A stretch of DNA of 64,000 bases from Siphonodentalium dalli (taxonomy: Eukaryota; Mollusca; Scaphopoda; Gadilida; Siphonodentaliidae): NCBI GenBank assembly GCA_032622095.1, contig CP136065.1, forward strand, positions 19,954,134 through 20,018,133. The letters are read 5' to 3'. Positions 60,051-64,000 of the stretch are shown piece by piece. How positions within the stretch are numbered: the stretch's first letter is position 1; each line of letters starts with the position of its first letter. Under the pieces are notes generated by a model. The model made no database searches, was not told the origin of the DNA, and saw nothing but the letters and a program-made list of their open reading frames with translations. The position numbers and the translations under genes are program-made.

Positions 60051-61390
60051 ATACAGAATAATGCAGTTGTTGGGTTCCATAATATTCGTTCACAGGTAAT
60101 AATTACCTTTCACCATTGTTCCGAAAAGGAAAATAAAACACTTCTGGAAGTTGCTGGAAAGACCATCAAGATATATGGAAGTCATGGCTTATTTAGGAAC
60201 TAATTGAAATTTGGACAGTGACACGCATAATACCGATAGGCCGATATGCAGCCTGAGTTGTTTGAACCATTCATTCCCGTAAGATGTTGCACATCAATTC
60301 TATTGACTGATAACATCACATTTGATGAAATTGACAGTGACAGTGAAGATGAGATTACATCATCCGTGGGCAGAACTATTGCAATTTATGATATGAATTC
60401 TATCAACTAGTATGACGACCTTTCGAGTTTATTATAGCATAAAATTGAAAGCATTGAGAACACTATCTTGGGGTAGGGTTAAGTTTTACTTTATTTCTTA
60501 ATTCTGGTCTGGTACATGATTATAGCATTTCATGTCTGATATTGGGGAAGAATTTATGCTTACTGTGGTGCATGTTGTGCAGCTGTATCCATAACACTGA
60601 CAAAGTCATGGGAATTTTTCAAACATTTTTCACTTAAAAACAATCAATTTTTTTTAGCCAATTTACCCCCAAAAAATCCAATATTTAAACAATATAGACT
60701 CTACCATATCATAAACCTCCTCAGATACATGCTAATTCCATGATATATGATAAGACTCTGAATTTGATATAAAAACGGAATGAAAACGGGCTATTCTGAC
60801 TTAATCTGACTTAATAGGTATTTTCAGATAGAAAATCAGTTTGGGGGGGGGGGGGGGGGTGGGATAAGTTTTTGGAAATATCTCGGCTTGTTGGATATCA
60901 TTGCTTGTGAAGTTGATATTAATAAATCAGGTATATAATGCTGAAATTTTTGATGCACCAATGAGAGATTTATACCAAATAATGAAATTTGATAGGAAAT
61001 ATTCTGGAAAACGTTTTTGAAAAAGCACTGCAATTTATGCATTTTTTTTTGCATTTTCGTGAACTTTAAAAAAAAATTGTTGGATAATATAACTTTTTGC
61101 ACATCATAAATGTTAAGCAACCCAGATAGAATAAGTATCTGACATTCAAGTATATTTTATTCAACATTTGTATTATTTTATTGGTTTTCCTGATTATACT
61201 GAAATTTACAGGTCAAAAACACCAGAAAGGTCAACAAAATATATTGTCCACCTGCTCCGCCCTGGATACCTCAGTGTTTTGGAACCCCCCATGGGGCAAG
61301 GATAATTGGAGATAGGGTCAAAATTATTACCCTTTCGTGTGACACTACCCTCATCTGGGGGCCGGTCTATCTGGCCCACACAGCCAACAT
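60050..61390 (+). pseudogene. Transposase-family relic, plus-strand copy
   Basis: Segments 60060-60250, 60290-60480, 60530-60650 and 61285-61370 are the reverse complement of 57640-57450, 57180-56990, 56940-56840 and 56815-56745. TTGCTGGAAAGACCATCAAG encodes the same VAGKTIK as the other copy. A G-run and an unrelated insert lie at 60660-61280. No intact frame remains. Confidence 0.6.
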
Positions 61391-61868
61391 GACGTGAATG
61401 GCGTCATGAACTGTGTCATGACGTCTTCTCTAGTTTTCATTAAGCTAACTACATGTAACGAAATTGGTCTAAAAGACACTAATCACATGGGAATTCTTCG
61501 GAAGTTGTGAAGTTGACAATTTTATTTTCATCGCGTTGCTCCACTGCCGATTCTGCAATTTTACAAATTCTAGACAATTGCTAACCGGAATTCACGTGTC
61601 AATTTCACGAAATTACGTACACGCCACCGGCTCATCGCGATAGAAAAGATAGAACAAATTATATAGCGTCATCATTCACCTGCGCCTAAGGTATAAACAC
61701 CAACGCGCCCTTTGTGCGCTTGTGGTTGCTACCGCATATGGTCCGTAACGTCAAAGCTACAATGAAAGTATAATTTCTATATCTTCACTGCTAGCGGTGG
61801 ATAACGATTATTATCTGTCAGCTATTTCTTCTATAATCTATTGTTGAGCGTATAATTAATATACCTAC

Positions 61869-61928
61869 CTGCTTTTTGTTCTATGCCGGTGCCAACATTT
61901 TCTGGCGTGAGATCCACGATTGTTTCAC
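61869..61928 (-). CDS. Gene B small cytoplasmic exon
   Basis: This is a 60-nt symmetric phase-1 exon with acceptor TATTTTGTTTCCAG and donor GTAGGT. It encodes about 20 polar, acidic residues (ETIVDLTPENVGTGIEQKA). The intron sequence upstream of it (61930-62430) is a near copy of that upstream of the terminal exon (55558-55935), so this exon may have arisen when the start of the terminal exon and its acceptor were duplicated. It has no counterpart in gene A. Confidence 0.55.
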
Positions 61929-61929
61929 C

Positions 61930-62430
61930 TGGAAACAAAATAGATGCATAATCGATACTAAGGTTAATTATGAGAGGGAGAGAGAGTGATGGAGAGAGAG
62001 AGAGCGATACAGCGAGAGAGAGAGAGAGAGAGGGAGAGGAGAGGAGAGGAGATGAGAGAGAGATGGCGAGAGAGAGGCGTACCATATTGGAAGCTATATA
62101 TACAGTTAGTGATACGTACACAAATGGACACAAATCATTTGCGTTGGGTAGTTGTGAAAACCATAACAAAAACCCATAAAAAAAAATCATTATTAGCAAC
62201 ATATAAACGTGGAAAAATAGACTTTTCTCGTTTAGATTATTAATAATTAATGAAATGTCACACGATGAAGCCATTGTCATGTAAATGTTACTGTTGCATG
62301 CAGCGACAGTCATTTTATAAACAGTCCAACCAAATCATGAGAGTATACACTAAATAACACTCTGAAAAGTTTAAAGAAAGAACATTCAGAACAAAACAGA
62401 TTTTAAATTGAAAGATATGAAGTATAATCG
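61930..62430 (-). repeat. Duplicated intron segment, copy next to gene B small exon
   Basis: This is the partner of 55558-55935. It carries an added (GA)n-rich tract at 61974-62080. Confidence 0.9.
61974..62080 (+). repeat. (GA)n-rich tract
   Basis: An imperfect GAGAGAGA microsatellite with GGAGAGGA interruptions. Confidence 0.95.
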
Positions 62431-62490
62431 ACATTGATGAAATGTGTGCCCTTGTAACAGTTATTGATTTACCTATATATACCCACATTC

Positions 62491-62492
<2 letters not shown>

Positions 62493-62582
<90 letters not shown>

Positions 62583-62606
62583 CACACACACGCGCGCGCA
62601 CACACC

Positions 62607-62640
<34 letters not shown>

Positions 62641-62650
62641 ACACACGCAC
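62493..62650 (+). repeat. (CA)n microsatellite
   Basis: About 75 CA dinucleotides with a CGCGCGCG interruption near 62590. It produces artefactual ORFs on both strands. It lies in the intron after gene B's transmembrane exon. Confidence 0.98.
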
Positions 62651-62659
62651 GCGCGTGCT

Positions 62660-63235
62660 ATGGTAGATATTAATTTCACTAATAAAAGAAGTGAACATAA
62701 AATGCACTGACTCAAGGAACACACATATACAAAAAACTTGCCCATACAATAACGTATTATTCGTTAATCTCCCTCTGCATGTGTACGGAACGCCTGTCCC
62801 GGCTTTTAACATTACGTTCCATACGCATCCCAATAACGCCACACGACGCAAATGACGTTCCATTCAAACATAAAACAGGGACTATAAAATAAAAGCATCA
62901 TCACACATGACAAAACAATGTGCCTAAATAAACAGTGGCTCTATATATAGGCTCTAGGACGGGTGGCGAGTAATACACACAAAACGACACGTGTGTTCAT
63001 GTGTTTGTCGATACGGCACTTGTGCCACCGCGGAAGGATAAGAACTCGGGGATGTGCCACTCGATCTATCCTTCCGCGCCATATCAACAAACCCATTAAC
63101 ATGTATATATTATTGGTGTAATCGCTTGGTCATGTTGGTTGCTCATGACGGTTTGGTGTGTCATGTACCTCATAAACACATATACAGTGAGACTAAGCCA
63201 CGTCCCTACATACATATTAGATAAATCTCCACTAT
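62660..63235. other. No gene recognised (gene B intron)
   Basis: A short inverted repeat around CTTGTGCCACCGCGGAAGGA and TATCCTTCCGCG lies at 63017-63080. Otherwise nothing was seen. Confidence 0.5.
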
Positions 63236-63240
63236 CTTAC

Positions 63241-63426
63241 CTATTTCTGGAGCAGTCGGTCGTAATAGCCTTTTATCTTCCCCTTGGTCTGTCACATCTT
63301 GGATGTATCGGTTGTCGCGATCATCTGTTGATGTTTTGTTCGAATGGTTTCTCTTCTTGAACCACACCGCGAAGACGACACCAACAATTAATAGGACTAC
63401 GGCACATGGTATCACTATAGGTGGCC
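63241..63426 (-). CDS. Gene B transmembrane exon (5' exons not seen)
   Basis: This is a 186-nt symmetric phase-1 exon with acceptor TTTGTCTGCAG and donor GTAAGA. It encodes a hydrophobic helix (IVIPCAVVLLIVGVVFAVWF) followed by KKRNH, a stop-transfer signature, then a polar, charged juxtamembrane region rich in Asp and Arg. Phase, order and downstream exons match gene A, so I infer a paralogous type I membrane protein. The ectodomain exon would lie upstream on the minus strand. Nothing convincing was seen in 63430-64000, so it is probably beyond the window. Confidence 0.68.
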
Positions 63427-63860
63427 CTGCAGACAAATAAAGGGAAATGTTGGCAGGGACGTGCCTGGATTATCTCATTTTGTGGGAGGGTGGTCCACAT
63501 TGAACATTCCAATTGACTAACGACTATTACGAAGATGACTCGATGATTCAAAGTCCGATATATAGTGATATATACAAAGCTCAGGATACCCACCTTATGA
63601 AAATTATCCACGAAAATAACAAAAAATCCGACATTGGCACTTTCCACCCCATCACTTACTTTTAATACATTGTGACAATATACATAAATGTTACACTATA
63701 TATTAGTAAAAGTTTTTTCTATTTTGTGAAATTCTGCATGGAATGATTGTAAATCGGGAGAGGGACTATGCAAGTGTTTTAAACTTTTAAAAATCCATTT
63801 TGTAATCTGCTTATTTAAAAATATAGGCCTATATAAATTAAAAGAAATCATGAAGATGAT

Positions 63861-64000
63861 TATTGATGAAATGATGATGATGACGACGACAACGATGATG
63901 ATGCGATGATGATGACGCGATGCTGGCAGTGACGTCGATGGCCACATATAGTCTGTCGCAATGATGATGATGATGATGATGATGATGATACATGATGATG
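63861..64000 (+). repeat. (GAT)n-rich microsatellite
   Basis: Imperfect GATGATGAC triplets run to the window edge. Confidence 0.9.

Noticed and set aside
62442-62863. Open frames of His-Thr or Cys-Val repeats
   Set aside because: Translation of the CA microsatellite on either strand.

Overview
The window looks like an AT-rich animal genome, most likely a marine invertebrate. It has spliced GT-AG exons separated by introns of hundreds to thousands of bases, dense MITE-type DNA transposons, satellites, CA/GA/GAT microsatellites and decayed metazoan transposase genes. Nothing prokaryotic was seen. The species cannot be named from sequence alone; a mollusc or another lophotrochozoan would fit, but that is a guess.

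Host genes. Three members of what appears to be one family of small single-pass receptors are present. Gene A (minus strand, 45839 down to 39005) can be assembled completely: four coding exons, every intron in phase 1, summing to exactly 903 nt, or 300 residues plus stop. It encodes a signal peptide, one eight-cysteine ectodomain that resembles a short TNF-receptor (BCMA/TACI-like) module, an S/T-rich stalk, a transmembrane exon and a long cytoplasmic tail without a death domain. Gene B (minus, 63426 down to 55250) is partial: transmembrane exon, a 60-nt exon and a terminal exon, with the 5' part outside the window or unseen. Gene C (plus, 2553-2923) is represented only by its terminal exon. 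All three tails end in a D-[S/T]-G-x-x-[S/T] motif resembling a beta-TrCP phosphodegron.

Layout. 0-11 kb: gene C terminal exon, a 28-bp satellite starting right after its stop codon, and several MITEs. 11-15.6 kb: dispersed and tandem repeats, ending in a GATATC-rich array. 15.7-20.9 kb: a decayed DNA transposon with inverted repeats of about 0.6 kb and a broken transposase-like gene. 21-29 kb: palindromes and dispersed repeats. 29.2-31.3 kb: a 48-bp satellite of 45 units. 32.3-39.4 kb: an inverted, diverged duplicate of parts of 2.5-11 kb. 39.0-45.8 kb: gene A, with MITEs in its introns. 46.1-48.7 kb: a foldback-like structure of 21-bp repeats. 50.9-53.7 kb: hAT-like and Harbinger-like MITEs. 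55.2-63.4 kb: gene B, whose intron holds an inverted pair of transposase relics around a degenerate higher-order tandem array.

Main message. Genes A and C lie in inverted copies of an ancestral segment, and comparing the copies shows where one satellite came from: the 28-bp satellite corresponds to a single unit still present just after gene A's stop codon. The 48-bp satellite likewise has a single-unit relative at 10.17 kb. Splice structures, homologies and repeat families were read by eye and have not been confirmed by alignment or transcripts.
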